Below, one piece after another: positions 15,616 through 26,500 of a stretch of 60,316 nucleotides of DNA. Below the pieces are notes generated by a model. The model was not told the DNA's origin, made no database searches, and saw only the letters and a list, made by a program, of their open reading frames with translations. Made by a program: the position numbers and the translations under genes. Every line of letters starts with the position of its first letter. The first letter of the stretch is position 1. Location: positions 1 to 60,316 of the forward strand of contig CALMZQ010000183.1 in NCBI GenBank assembly GCA_937870915.1. Direction: 5' to 3'. The stretch is from an uncultured Ignavibacteria bacterium. GTDB lineage: Bacteria > Bacteroidota > Ignavibacteria > Kapaibacteriales > Kapaibacteriaceae.

Positions 15616-17576
15616 TGGAACGATCCTTACCACTTCGGATCTGTTTTCTGTGGCATCAGCATCAGCCCGACTATCGAACTGCCGACGGATTCTTTTTGCC
15701 ATGGGTACGCTTGCATGCAACTAAGGATTACCGAGACCTCTGTGATGTTCTCGGACGTTTTCCGGTCCGACACACCTTCAACCTTGTTCCTTCGATGCTC
15801 ATGCAGCTCGATGAATATGAAGGGGGCAGAACAGACGAGCTTGAACGCCTCACGATGATCCCGGCCGTGGACCTCCAAGAATCACAGAAGGCTGCTCTCG
15901 CACGGTGGGCAACAACGGTTCAGCGGGATACAATGGTACGCCCCTTACCTCGGTATGATGTGCTCTTTGATGCACTATCGACGAATGCCACGGAACAGTT
16001 CGACGAACAAATGTGGCGAGACGTTCAGGTCTTGGTGAACCTCGCATGGCTAGGCCCGGTAACCCGACGTGGCTCAGCACTGGCAACAGAACTCATTCTG
16101 CAAGGACGGAATTTCAACGAAGAGCAGAAGCGCGCGTTAATCACGTTTCATCACGAGGTGATGAGGGACGTTGTTCCTACGTTTCTTCAATATGAACGAG
16201 AAGGTCTGTTTGAGATTAGTATCACACCGTATCACCATCCAATCCTGCCGTTGGTGATCGATAGTGATGTGGCACATGAAAGTATGCCAACTGTAGAACT
16301 TCCATCACCTGCATACCGAGCTCCTGATCATGCCAGACGGCATATCCGTAGGGCACTAGATGATTGGAAGACTCGAAGTGGTCACCGACCGCAGGGCATG
16401 TGGCCGGCAGAAGGAAGTTTATCCTTGTCTGCACTTGATCTACTAGCCGAACACGGCGTTGTATGGACCGCTACAGATGAAGATGTTCTGCAGAAGTCGT
16501 TGGGAGAACAATGGAGTCTAACGGAAAAGTACTTCCCTCATGTTGTTGAAACGGCACATGGACCAATCACGGTGTTGTTTCGCGACCATGCGTTGAGCGA
16601 TGCAATAGGTTTTGAATATGCTCGTTGGGAACCTGAGGCAGCCGCAGATGACTTTGTACGGAGACTTGAGGACCGTAAACGATTGATCATTGCACAACAT
16701 GGTGAGTTATCGCTGACCTCTGCAGTTGTGCCCATCATTCTCGACGGAGAGAATTGTTGGGAGTTCTATGAGAAGAATGGAGAGCCGTTTCTCAATGCTC
16801 TGATGAAGAGGTGTTCAGACCCGGACAGATTCACATCGTTAACCTGCGCACAAGCTTCGGAGTCACCCGGACGCAGACGTTTGCATCACTTTACCGCCGG
16901 GTCATGGATCAACGGCACCTTCGATATCTGGATCGGATCGCCGGTGAAGAATCTGGCATGGTCCCTCCTGCGCGATTGTAAGGCAGCTCTGGAGGCCGCC
17001 GGGCGTGATTCTGACCAGGTTGCCGAGGAAATGGAGACGATTGAGGCCTCGGATTGGTTCTGGTGGTACGATGACAGACATTTAGCGCCCCATAAAGCCG
17101 AATTTGATGCTATCTTTCGTGGTCATGTAGCTGCGATTTTCGCCGCATGTGGTGTCCACCCACCGGTGGATCTGTCACGCCCTCTCGGGGAGGTTGTTAT
17201 GACAAGTGAACCGATTCGAGTTCCAGTGGTCTTTGGGACCACATCAATGCATCGCTCACGTGCACTGGTCCGTGATGCCATGCTTGAAAGCCATGAAACA
17301 TGGCAGCGTATTACCATCCGATTTGAACGACGTCCTGCCGAAATGGAGGAAGTGATCGTGCAGGTGATCGGTCAAGATGGTTTTGAACGCGCATGTCTGA
17401 TTGCCCATGATGAGATCTTATGGAGATCTCCGCATCACGATGAAGGATTCGAGTGGCTTGCTGAAAACGCAATTTCACTCTACCTGCATGCACATCGGAT
17501 GTGGACGTTGAAGATCATGGAGGAGAGGCCGGAAGAGGGTCAGGTTACAACGATGGTACACCTATCAACGCCCTAG
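15615..17576 (+). CDS. Glycoside hydrolase family 57 protein (alpha-amylase/glucanotransferase type)
   Basis: A 653-residue cytoplasmic enzyme. The N-terminus ICFLWHQHQPDY is the first GH57 region. The putative nucleophile glutamate is in GMWPAEGSLS and the second catalytic aspartate in VVPIILDGENCWEFY. The C-terminal half contains the usual helical region (SPVKNLAWSLL) and a beta domain. Most relatives act on alpha-glucans such as glycogen, but substrate cannot be fixed by eye. Translationally coupled to the DUF2490 gene. Its end overlaps the convergent recX-OmpA frame by 12 bp. Confidence 0.88.
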   Translation: MERSLPLRICFLWHQHQPDYRTADGFFLPWVRLHATKDYRDLCDVLGRFPVRHTFNLVPSMLMQLDEYEGGRTDELERLTMIPAVDLQESQKAALARWATTVQRDTMVRPLPRYDVLFDALSTNATEQFDEQMWRDVQVLVNLAWLGPVTRRGSALATELILQGRNFNEEQKRALITFHHEVMRDVVPTFLQYEREGLFEISITPYHHPILPLVIDSDVAHESMPTVELPSPAYRAPDHARRHIRRALDDWKTRSGHRPQGMWPAEGSLSLSALDLLAEHGVVWTATDEDVLQKSLGEQWSLTEKYFPHVVETAHGPITVLFRDHALSDAIGFEYARWEPEAAADDFVRRLEDRKRLIIAQHGELSLTSAVVPIILDGENCWEFYEKNGEPFLNALMKRCSDPDRFTSLTCAQASESPGRRRLHHFTAGSWINGTFDIWIGSPVKNLAWSLLRDCKAALEAAGRDSDQVAEEMETIEASDWFWWYDDRHLAPHKAEFDAIFRGHVAAIFAACGVHPPVDLSRPLGEVVMTSEPIRVPVVFGTTSMHRSRALVRDAMLESHETWQRITIRFERRPAEMEEVIVQVIGQDGFERACLIAHDEILWRSPHHDEGFEWLAENAISLYLHAHRMWTLKIMEERPEEGQVTTMVHLSTP

Positions 17577-19091
17577 CTTTTCGGTAGGGAAGATGTCTAC
17601 TCTTCTGCTTTGTGGGTTCTCCTTCAATCCAAGTAACGTACCGGGATTCTCTATCCCGCGACCAATTGCGTGCACTCTGTCTTGGCGAAGGCCAAGCAAT
17701 ACGAGGTGCGCGGCAACGGATTCTGCCCGTTGTTCAGAGAGAGTTGCATTTAATGGTTTCGCACCAATGACGTCTGTATATCCCACCACGTCAAAGGCAA
17801 TCTGACGTATGTCGTAGCGCTTCACAAGTTCCGTCAAAAGTGTAAGGTTGTCATCACTCAGCTGAGCAACACCTCGATCAAAATAGATTGACGCTAATGG
17901 ACGCCGTGTGTCAAACATCTTCGTTGTAACTCTCAACGGCATTGTACTATCCAACGTCCGCACACCAATGCTTTGATGGTGAGGAACATAATGCGGCACC
18001 TTCGTTTCAATGCGATAGTGATGTTGCGCCGGCAGGGAGATCGTAAATGTGTTCTTTGCCGTGTCTATCGGTACAACATATGGTACACAAGTAGATGATG
18101 TGTCTTCAATGCTCAACACGGCAGTAGGCAGTGGTTGATTGGTAACGGCATCCACCACAGTTCCTGTAAATGAACACGACGGCAGGGGGCGAAGGTCTTC
18201 CGTGAGTTCCACGATATAGATCCCAGGGCGGCCAGATTCTGCATCCCAAGAATGAATCAATGCACTGTCTCCTCTACCGAAAAGAGAGAATGCCGTTTCA
18301 TCTTCGATCGTATTTATGCATGAACCTAGATTACGCGGCGTAGACCAAGACGTCCAAGAAGGACCCAGTCGCCGAGTCATGTAGATGTCGGACTTACCAC
18401 GCCTGTCATCCCGTCCACTTGATGCGAAATACAATGTCTCTCCATCCGGTGCGAGCCACGGAGCCCCTTCAAAGGCCGGTGTGTTGATCTGTGGTCCACA
18501 ACTCTCTACTGCCGACCAATGACCGTCGCATCTACGGCTGACGTAGAGATCCAAGCCCCCCATGCCACCAGGACGATCAAGAGCTAGTATGATGGTCTGC
18601 CTGTCATCGGCCATCATGGCATAGAAGTTTCGACCCAGGGAAGCTACTCCCGGGATGTTCACGAGTTGAACAATCGAGAACCTATCTGTAGTTGCCAACC
18701 GCGAGATGATGGCAAGTGAAGGGACCATTTCTCCTTGATCCATGCGATAGGATCCAACCACCAAGGCTGCAAGACCATCGCTCGTAAATGAGAACACAAC
18801 ATCCGGACGTGTGACGGTTGTGAAATCTGGACGTGTGGCTTCTAGCCATGTGCCTGTAGCATCACGTAGAGCCGCCCATACATCATCAGGGTCCTTTACT
18901 CCACCGTCGGCATTGTCGGGATGAAGCTTTCTGTCGAGAAACAACGTACCATCCGGAGCCATCACGGGTTGAGTTGTTGTTTGGAATCTGTTCACAGCAT
19001 CAGGCAACCTAAGCCGTCGGCAGGTGGTGATCTCCTGTGCTGAGGTGATCGACGGGAGAGCGGAGATCAATACTGCGAGCAGAGCAACCAT
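17565..19091 (-). other. Possible independent OmpA-family gene with internal start
   Basis: The ATG at 19091 opens a 508-residue protein with its own signal peptide, PD40 propeller repeats and OmpA domain. As a free protein this would be an ordinary periplasmic or outer-membrane peptidoglycan-anchoring protein of the FCB group. No strong ribosome-binding site precedes the ATG, so translation would need coupling to recX. It is listed separately because the biology of the two halves differs. Confidence 0.6.
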
Positions 19092-19727
19092 CGTAAGTGA
19101 GCCATCACGAAGCTCTTGTAGCACCGTGCGGATCACATCCCAAGGGTAACCTCGATATTGAAGGAATCTCATGAGTTTTTCATCGCGCTCTTTGTCGGAT
19201 GCCGACGTGATCATGCGCAGTTTCTTGCTGGCTACGCGGCGGGCTGCGTTGATGGCATCATCTACTGTGTAGTGCTCCGCTAGGGCATGGTCGATCACTG
19301 ATTCCGGAACACCCTTTCGAGTAAGTGTTTGTTTTGCCATCGATCGGGAGAGGGGCTTCCTTTCACGAGCAGCATCAAGAAATCTCTCGGCGTAGACCAA
19401 GTCGTCAAGGAGTCGGAACTCTTTGAGCCACGCCATTACATCGTCGATCTCTTCCGGGGCTGCCTCACGACCAACAAGATAGTCGCGAACCTGGCGCTCG
19501 GTTCGAGGTTTATAGGTTGCGAAGTGATATGTCTTTTGACGTAGAACCATGCGCCGATCCTCCTTGCGGAGTTGTCGCTCCAGGTCATCGGTCATCTCTA
19601 GTCCCTTGCGCAGTCCGAGCGACGTAGCAACGTCGATCGGACATGCAGCAAGGAAGACGTCGTCTACGAACACCGAACAGCGTCCACCGTCTTTAACGTT
19701 TCGACGGATCGACGTTATCGTGCCCAT
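17565..19727 (-). CDS. recX: RecX fused in frame to a secreted PD40/OmpA-family protein
   Basis: One uninterrupted frame of 720 codons. Residues 1-~210 are RecX, the RecA modulator, with repeated three-helix units (TERQVRDYLVGR, EIDDVMAWLKEF, PWDVIRTVLQEL). At residue 213 a typical signal peptide begins (MVALLAVLISALPSITSAQ). Then come WD40-like PD40 beta-propeller repeats (GAPWLAPDGETLYFASSG), a carboxypeptidase-like beta domain, and a C-terminal OmpA peptidoglycan-binding domain (FDVVGYTDVIGAKPLN). recX starts 3 nt after recA. A cytoplasmic regulator fused to an envelope protein makes little sense; either the second half is translated from the internal ATG, or a stop codon was lost or mis-sequenced. 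Confidence 0.85.
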   Translation of the reverse strand: MGTITSIRRNVKDGGRCSVFVDDVFLAACPIDVATSLGLRKGLEMTDDLERQLRKEDRRMVLRQKTYHFATYKPRTERQVRDYLVGREAAPEEIDDVMAWLKEFRLLDDLVYAERFLDAARERKPLSRSMAKQTLTRKGVPESVIDHALAEHYTVDDAINAARRVASKKLRMITSASDKERDEKLMRFLQYRGYPWDVIRTVLQELRDGSLTMVALLAVLISALPSITSAQEITTCRRLRLPDAVNRFQTTTQPVMAPDGTLFLDRKLHPDNADGGVKDPDDVWAALRDATGTWLEATRPDFTTVTRPDVVFSFTSDGLAALVVGSYRMDQGEMVPSLAIISRLATTDRFSIVQLVNIPGVASLGRNFYAMMADDRQTIILALDRPGGMGGLDLYVSRRCDGHWSAVESCGPQINTPAFEGAPWLAPDGETLYFASSGRDDRRGKSDIYMTRRLGPSWTSWSTPRNLGSCINTIEDETAFSLFGRGDSALIHSWDAESGRPGIYIVELTEDLRPLPSCSFTGTVVDAVTNQPLPTAVLSIEDTSSTCVPYVVPIDTAKNTFTISLPAQHHYRIETKVPHYVPHHQSIGVRTLDSTMPLRVTTKMFDTRRPLASIYFDRGVAQLSDDNLTLLTELVKRYDIRQIAFDVVGYTDVIGAKPLNATLSEQRAESVAAHLVLLGLRQDRVHAIGRGIENPGTLLGLKENPQSRRVDIFPTEKLGR

Positions 19728-19730
19728 CTG

Positions 19731-20837
19731 TTATTTCGATTTGCTTGTGATGGTTCCCGGAGTAGGTAAGTGAAGTGCTTCTCGAACTGCAGCATCTAGT
19801 GCCGCATAGAGTGGTGCATTTTCACTCAGGAGTTTGCGCATTCCATCGCGTCCTTGGCAACGCTCGTCATTGAATGAGAACCACGAGCCGGACTTTGTGA
19901 TGATGCCGCCTTCAACTGCAACATCGATCATATCGCCAAGACGCGAGATTCCTTCATTGTACATGATGTCGAACTCTGCTTCGCGAAACGGGGGAGCTAC
20001 CTTGTTCTTTACAATCTTGGCACGTACGCGATTACCAACAATCTCCTGTCCGTCCTTGATCACATCCTTTCGACGAACATCGATACGTACCGAAGCATAA
20101 TACTTCAGAGCATTTCCACCGGTTGTTGTCTCCGGATTGCCATAGACCACACCGATCTTAGAGCGAAGCTGGTTCGTGAAGATTACCGTTGTGTTGGAGC
20201 GCCCAATAGCAGCATTCAGCTTACGCATTGCTTGGCTCATGAGTCGAGCTTGTGAGCCCATCTGCGCGTCGCCCATATCGCCTTCAATCTCAACACGTGG
20301 CGTAAGTGCAGCTACAGAGTCAACCACCACTACATCAATCGCACCCGACCGTACAAGTGTCTCTACTATCTCCAAAGCCTGCTCACCGAACTCCGGTTGT
20401 GAAAGCAAGAGGTTGTTGAGGTCCACACCGAGTCTCTGTGCATACTTCACGTCAAGCGCGTGTTCAGTATCAACAAAGGCGGCGAGCCCGCCATTTTTTT
20501 GAGCTTCGGCGATCACTTGGAGACAGACGGTTGTTTTGCCCGATGATTCTGGTCCATAGATCTCTACGATACGTCCGCGCGGAACTCCGCCGATTCCGAT
20601 AGCTGCGTCAAGAGAGAGACAGCCGGTTGAGATCGCATCGATATCAACAGAATTCTCATCGCTCAAGCGCATGATCGAACCCTTGCCGAATTGTTTTTCG
20701 ATCTGCTCCATTGCTAGCTGCGCGGCCTTGACCTTGGCTTCTGGTACACGCATAGATGTTGTGTCTGCAGAGCCCTTCGACTCCTTCGGTTCTTTCGGCT
20801 CCTTGGGTTCCTTAGGTGCCTTGATTTCTGTGCTCAT
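19731..20837 (-). CDS. recA: Recombinase RecA
   Basis: Strand-exchange protein and SOS co-protease, 368 residues. Walker A is [10 protein letters not shown], followed by [22 protein letters not shown], the MSQAMRKLN helix, the L2 region [11 protein letters not shown], and [12 protein letters not shown]. The start at 20837 gives an unusual Lys/Glu/Pro-rich N-terminal tail ([13 protein letters not shown]) of about 25 residues before the normal RecA N-terminus. It heads an operon with recX. A clear LexA box was not recognised upstream. Confidence 0.98.
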   Translation of the reverse strand: MSTEIKAPKEPKEPKEPKESKGSADTTSMRVPEAKVKAAQLAMEQIEKQFGKGSIMRLSDENSVDIDAISTGCLSLDAAIGIGGVPRGRIVEIYGPESSGKTTVCLQVIAEAQKNGGLAAFVDTEHALDVKYAQRLGVDLNNLLLSQPEFGEQALEIVETLVRSGAIDVVVVDSVAALTPRVEIEGDMGDAQMGSQARLMSQAMRKLNAAIGRSNTTVIFTNQLRSKIGVVYGNPETTTGGNALKYYASVRIDVRRKDVIKDGQEIVGNRVRAKIVKNKVAPPFREAEFDIMYNEGISRLGDMIDVAVEGGIITKSGSWFSFNDERCQGRDGMRKLLSENAPLYAALDAAVREALHLPTPGTITSKSK

Positions 20838-21010
20838 TCTGAAGTCCTGGTAAAAGTGATCATATGCTGTTCGGATACATCGTGTCTGCAGGTGTGCAGA
20901 ACGTGACGCGACCCCCAAAATACCGCCCCTTGGAAGCCCCATAGGAGGGTAAGTTTTCAACACAGACGCAACACCCGTCACGTTCCGTCGGCCCGAAGCC
21001 ACGATATGCC

Positions 21011-22792
21011 ATGGAACGCCGTATTCCCCTCGTGCTTCCAACTCTTTGTATCGTGGGTTGGGTAGTGATTATTGATCAAATGAGGCTACCGGACAGTAGT
21101 GTCTGGATTTCGGTGGGATGTGTTGTATTGGCTCTTTTCTCGCTGAAAAGGGGCTTCATGGCTCTTGCCTTCCATCTGGCGTGTGGTGCCGTTGGATTGG
21201 TGGCTGGACATCATGTCACATCCCATATAGTCCGAGTCTCAAACTCTTTCGGGCCGTTGATGAAGGTCCGCGCTGAAGGTGTGGTTCGCGTTGTATTGCG
21301 AAGTTCACCTGGACAGTTCCGTTATATACTCCAAGGTGAGGTTGATGCAACAGACCTACCCTGTGTACGCACAACATGTATAGTTACCGAGTGGGTTGAG
21401 GACTCTACACGCCCGCGGCCGCGAGTGGGGGAGAGTCGCATCGTAACGGGTCTGCTACGTCGGCCGGATCCGGCTACCCTCCCTGATGAGGTGCCGGAAT
21501 CGGCCATCTGCAAAGGATCCGGTGCCTCCTTCCTGCTCTCGAATGCTTCCTCGGTATGTAATCATGAACAACCGCAGTTGTATAGGTGGGCAGATGTCTG
21601 CCGTCAATGGATTGTTGCCGTACTGGAGAATCATCTTCCGCGAGATGTGTCCGGTATTGCCATTGCAGTTGTTATTGGAGACCGTTCAGCCTTGGATCAT
21701 CACGCAATGCAGGCCTATGCCGCAAGTGGCACAGCGCATATCTTCTCCGTGAGTGGCTCGCACGTGGGGATCATCCTTGGAGTCTTGGTGGTGCTCCTTG
21801 GGTCGGCCCCGTCTTGGTGGCGTGTAGTTCTGATCTCACTTGTCATTGGAGCGTATGTATTCATTAGTGGTGCAGAGCCCCCTGCCGTAAGAGCTGGAAT
21901 GATGGGTGCTGTTGCCCTCGTTGCTCGGAAGCTTGAACTCCATGTGGATATGCTCAATATTCTTAGTGGCGTTGCATTGGCGATGATCCTTTTCGATCCA
22001 ACGATCAGTCTTCAGCCTGGTATGGTCCTGTCAGTAATGGCGATGGCCGCCATCCTTGGCTTAGGACCACTTTGGTTCAATAGGGTGATGAAACTGATCG
22101 ATCAACCAACATCATGGAAGAGAGCCATCGTGGCAACCTGTGCAACAAGTGTTGCGGCTACTGTTGGTGTGAGCATTCCGTCACTTGTTTACTTCTCATC
22201 CACGTCACTTACAGCCCCCTTTGCAAATCTGATCGTGGTTCCACTACTGAGTTGTGCCTTGATTGCTTGTCTACTACTGTGCGTCACATCTATCATTGGC
22301 ATCACTAGTCCGGTAGCCTGGTGCATTTGTGTGGTCGTTCGAACCGCAGATTGGGTAGCACATGAGGCAGGTGAGCAGCGATTTTCTCATCTAGCGGATG
22401 AATGGAAATGGATTGTCGTTGGATTGATGATCTGCGTGTTGTTGTGGCCGCTGAGATCGCCAACATTGATAGGTGGAGTTTTTCGGTTGATCATTGGAAT
22501 CGTTGTGATATTCACCGTTATCGTCTGTCTGCCAGTGAAATCCACCACAGGACTCATTGCCGAACGGAGAAATGGAATTGTCCTTGCAGCAGTGATCCGC
22601 GATACTATGTGTGTTGTTATTGATGGATCACGTCATGCTGCCATCGATGGGAGGGTTCTTCAATGGATGAAACGTCAGCCCCTTCCAGTAAAGTGTGAGG
22701 GAAGGGGCGTATGGGGAAGAAGAATGAGTGCAAGGATTCGACGTGAACTCGTAGGTTCGAAGGATGAAATACATCAAAGCGTACAACGATGA
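21011..22792 (+). CDS. comEC: ComEC/Rec2-family DNA uptake channel protein
   Basis: A 593-residue polytopic membrane protein. The competence domain is recognised by [34 protein letters not shown] and the [15 protein letters not shown] motif, with many helices following. An N-terminal OB-like soluble region (about 75-185) is also present. It lacks the C-terminal metallo-beta-lactamase domain of full-length ComEC; the sequence ends shortly after the last helices. It is divergent from recA across about 170 nt and overlaps pgeF by 29 nt. Confidence 0.85.
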   Translation: MERRIPLVLPTLCIVGWVVIIDQMRLPDSSVWISVGCVVLALFSLKRGFMALAFHLACGAVGLVAGHHVTSHIVRVSNSFGPLMKVRAEGVVRVVLRSSPGQFRYILQGEVDATDLPCVRTTCIVTEWVEDSTRPRPRVGESRIVTGLLRRPDPATLPDEVPESAICKGSGASFLLSNASSVCNHEQPQLYRWADVCRQWIVAVLENHLPRDVSGIAIAVVIGDRSALDHHAMQAYAASGTAHIFSVSGSHVGIILGVLVVLLGSAPSWWRVVLISLVIGAYVFISGAEPPAVRAGMMGAVALVARKLELHVDMLNILSGVALAMILFDPTISLQPGMVLSVMAMAAILGLGPLWFNRVMKLIDQPTSWKRAIVATCATSVAATVGVSIPSLVYFSSTSLTAPFANLIVVPLLSCALIACLLLCVTSIIGITSPVAWCICVVVRTADWVAHEAGEQRFSHLADEWKWIVVGLMICVLLWPLRSPTLIGGVFRLIIGIVVIFTVIVCLPVKSTTGLIAERRNGIVLAAVIRDTMCVVIDGSRHAAIDGRVLQWMKRQPLPVKCEGRGVWGRRMSARIRRELVGSKDEIHQSVQR

Positions 22793-23495
22793 GCGACTTG
22801 TAAGTGGGATCACTCAGGTGGATATATCCACGCTGGAGTGGCCCGGGTATTCGTTTTCGATCTCCCCAGCGTCTTCACCGGATCTCGTTGAACATTCGTA
22901 TCAAGCATTGGCACGTGAACTTGGAGTTGACCGTAATGATATTCTTACGGTGAATCAGGTTCATGGCACAAACGTCGTGATCGTCGACGGTCGCACCCAA
23001 CAAAAGGCTGATGCACTTATCACATCGAGTCCTGGGGCAATTATTGGAGTGAAACTTGCTGATTGCTGCGGGGTGTTAATGTACGATGCAGAAAACGCTG
23101 TGGTAGCCGCCGTACATAGCGGTTGGCGCGGGACCGCTGGGAACATCGTAGGCACTACGATCAATACGCTGATTGCATCATTTCGGACGAAAACATCCGA
23201 CTTGCAGGTGTGGCTTTCGCCATGTGCGTCGGGCACGCACTATGAAGTAGGTGAAGACGTCTATCAGGTGCTCACGTCGTACTGCACACCACAGGGCTCG
23301 CGGTGGTTGTTTGACAATCATCGAGCAATCGGTGATCAATGTGTTGCTGCGGGGGTCAACCCCGAGAACATCGTCATCCACTCTGCGTGCACGATTACGG
23401 ATAGCCGTTGGCACTCATATCGCAGGGACGGGGAACGTTCCGGACGGATGTTGGCGTTCATAGGGTTGCGTTCAGCGCCTGAGAAAAGTAAGTAG
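22764..23495 (+). CDS. pgeF: Peptidoglycan editing factor PgeF / YfiH laccase-domain protein
   Basis: A 243-residue multi-copper-polyphenol-oxidase-like protein. Characteristic motifs are VNQVHGTNVV, KLADCCGVL and VHSGWRGTAGNIV, which contain the metal-binding His and Cys residues. Family members have been shown to remove wrongly incorporated L-serine from peptidoglycan precursors and to act on purine nucleosides. It overlaps the end of comEC, and 40 nt separate it from the oxoglutarate enzyme gene. Confidence 0.9.
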   Translation: MKYIKAYNDERLVSGITQVDISTLEWPGYSFSISPASSPDLVEHSYQALARELGVDRNDILTVNQVHGTNVVIVDGRTQQKADALITSSPGAIIGVKLADCCGVLMYDAENAVVAAVHSGWRGTAGNIVGTTINTLIASFRTKTSDLQVWLSPCASGTHYEVGEDVYQVLTSYCTPQGSRWLFDNHRAIGDQCVAAGVNPENIVIHSACTITDSRWHSYRRDGERSGRMLAFIGLRSAPEKSK

Positions 23496-23535
23496 TTTTG
23501 CAGTTCTGTTTTTGAATTGAGAAAGCCCCTCGACC

Positions 23536-26500
23536 ATGATGTCGATGAACAGTGCCTACGTAGATGAATTGTATTTCGAATACCTCCGCGATCCCGAGTC
23601 ATTTACTCAGGAATGGCGCACGTATTTCCAATCCTACGTGCCTGAAAAGCCGCAGGCTATCCACCAAACATTGCAACCCTCTGCTCCACAGAAGCCTACC
23701 AAAGGGAGTGGCAACGGCTCCCCGGGGAGTTCACAAGGTACGGGAGACGGTGTAACTCGACTTCCGGCACTATCTGCCGAGGATACACTCGTACCGCTGT
23801 CTTCGATTGGTGGAAAGATCGCGGAGAACATGGAAGCATCTCTTCGAGTGCCCACAGCTACTAGTGCGCGAAATGCACCGGTGAAGGCTCTTGAAGAAAA
23901 TCGACGCATTGCCAACACGGTCTTGGCCAAAAAGCGTCGTCCAAAACTTTCGTTCACGCACATCCTTGCTTGGGCAATTGTAAAGGCAACCGAGAAGTGC
24001 CCAAACATGAAGAACTCGTTCGGACTCCATAATGGTGTCCCGGTGCGAGTAGAGCGTGGTGGAATCAACCTTGGGCTAGCTGTTGATACCACGCGGAAAG
24101 ATGGCAGTAGGATCCTCTTAGTACCAAGTATCAAACATGCAGAGCGGCTTACGTTTGACGAGTTTGCACGTGCTTATGATGACGTCATCAAACGTGCCCG
24201 AACGAACAAACTCACGCCAGAAGACCTAACCGGTGCGAATATCACCCTCACTAATCCGGGTGGTATTGGTACGGTGATGTCCGTTCCGCGTTTGATGGAC
24301 GGACAAGGAACAATCGTTGCCGCCGGTGCTATAGAGTACCCGGCAGAGTTCCAAGCAATGATGCCTGACGTATTGTCTACACTGGCGATTTCCAAGGTAG
24401 TAACTCTCACGTCAACGTATGACCACCGTGTGATTCAAGGTGCTGAGTCGGGCGAGTTTCTGCAATACCTCCATCAGCTCCTTCTCGGCGAACACCGTTT
24501 CTACGAGCAGATCTTTGCTGCGCTGGGCATACCGTTTGAACCAATGCGCTGGACGGTTGAGAAGGGGGCTAACCCATTCCTCCCACAAGACCAGCCTGAG
24601 ATCATCGACAAAGAAGGTCGGGTTGTTCAGATGATCCACGCATACCGCGTGCGAGGTCACCTCCTTGCAGACATTAATCCGCTAGGATTGGAAGCCTATT
24701 ATTATCCGGAACTCGATCCATCGCATTACAACTTTACGATCTGGGATCTGGATCGCGAATTCGATACGGGTGGCTTAGGCGGTGTAAAACGGGCAACGCT
24801 GCGAGATATCATCGATATGCTCCGTGATACGTATTGTGATCACGTTGGTATTGAATACATGCATATCCAAGATCCAACACAAAAGCAGTGGATCCGGGAT
24901 AATGTTGAGAAGACCCACCTAAAGCTAGAGCTCTCACCGGAAGAACGTCTAGAGACCTTCCGGAAACTCGCACGTGCAGAAAACCTTGAGAATTTCCTTC
25001 ACACAAAGTTCTTAGGTGCAAAGCGATTTTCACTAGAGGGCGGAGAAAGTGCACTGATTATCCTTGATCAGATCCTACAGAATGCTGCATCGAAGGAGTT
25101 GTCTGGTGCCGTATTGGGTATGGCTCACCGTGGGCGACTCAACGTTCTTGCCAACATGATGGGCAAGCCCCTTGAAAAGATCTTCAATGAGTTTGAGGGA
25201 AAGATCGATCCTCATTCATACCAAGGATCCGGTGATGTAAAGTACCACCTTGGCGCAAAGGGAACCTATCTGTCGCAAGATGGGAAGGCCATTCATATGG
25301 TTCTTGCGCCGAATCCGAGTCACCTCGAAGCCGTGAATCCCGTTGTTGAGGGTATTGCCCGCGCTCTTGATGATCAGATCAACGACGAATCGTATAGCAA
25401 GGTTCTACCGATCCTAATCCATGGTGACGCTGCGTTTGCCGGACAAGGTGTTGTTCCGGAAACGTTGAACATGGCACGACTTAAGGGTTACGCTACCGGT
25501 GGTACGATTCACATCATCATCAATAATCAGATTGGTTTTACCACGTCGCCGGAAGATTCACGGTCAACCCACTACGCCACCGGCATTGCAAAAATGCTAC
25601 AGGTGCCGATACTCCATGTGGATGGAAACGATCCGGAAGCTTGTAGAGCGGCAGCCCAGTTTGCTTTTGCATACCGTGAACGATTTGGCGACGATGTTGT
25701 GCTGGACATGTATTGCTATCGTAAGTATGGTCACAACGAACAGGACGACCCTACCGCCACGCAACCGCTTCTGTACAAGAAGATCCGCAACATGGTTCCA
25801 GTACGTGGCGTCTACGAACAACGACTGTTGGCCGAAGGTGTGGCAACTGAGGATGTACTTCGGGCAATTGTTGACGAAGAACACGCTGTGCTTGCCAAAG
25901 CCTATGACGATCGTGCAACGGCAACCACTCAACCAGTGCCACACATCGAATACGACCTTTTTGCTCCGGTGAATACAGCCGTTTCGATAGAAGAGCTCCA
26001 GCATATTGCCTCCGCCGTAACATCTGTTCCGTCAACGTTTGCTATCCATGCCAAGGTGAAAGCAGAGGCAGAGAAGAGAAAACACGCGTTTGACACTGGC
26101 ACTATTCAGTGGGGTATGGCCGAAGCCCTAGCCTTTGGCACATTACTTCGTGAGGGTCACCTTGTTCGCATCACCGGTCAAGACACAGGCCGCGGTACAT
26201 TTAATCATCGCCAAGCTGTACACCGAGACATCACGAATGATTCTCGACACGTGCCTCTGAATGAGATCGGTGCACCGGAACAATTGCACATTTACGACTC
26301 ACCACTATCTGAGTATGCTGTACTCGGTTATGAATACGGATACAGCACCATCGCAAAGAGTGGGCTTACGATTTGGGAAGCTCAATTCGGTGACTTTGCT
26401 AACGGGGCACAGATCGTCTTCGATCAGTTCATCTCCAGTGCGGAAGAGAAGTGGGGACAACGAAGTAACGTAACGATGTTATTGCCACACGGCTATGACG

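Noticed and set aside
20838..21010. LexA/SOS box before recA
   Set aside because: No convincing palindrome matching a known LexA operator was seen; the lineage's SOS box is unknown to me.
22678..22712. GCCCCTTCC...GGAAGGGGC hairpin inside the end of comEC
   Set aside because: It resembles the terminator at 33855 but lies within the coding sequence, 80 nt before the stop, with no T-run, so it is not called a terminator.
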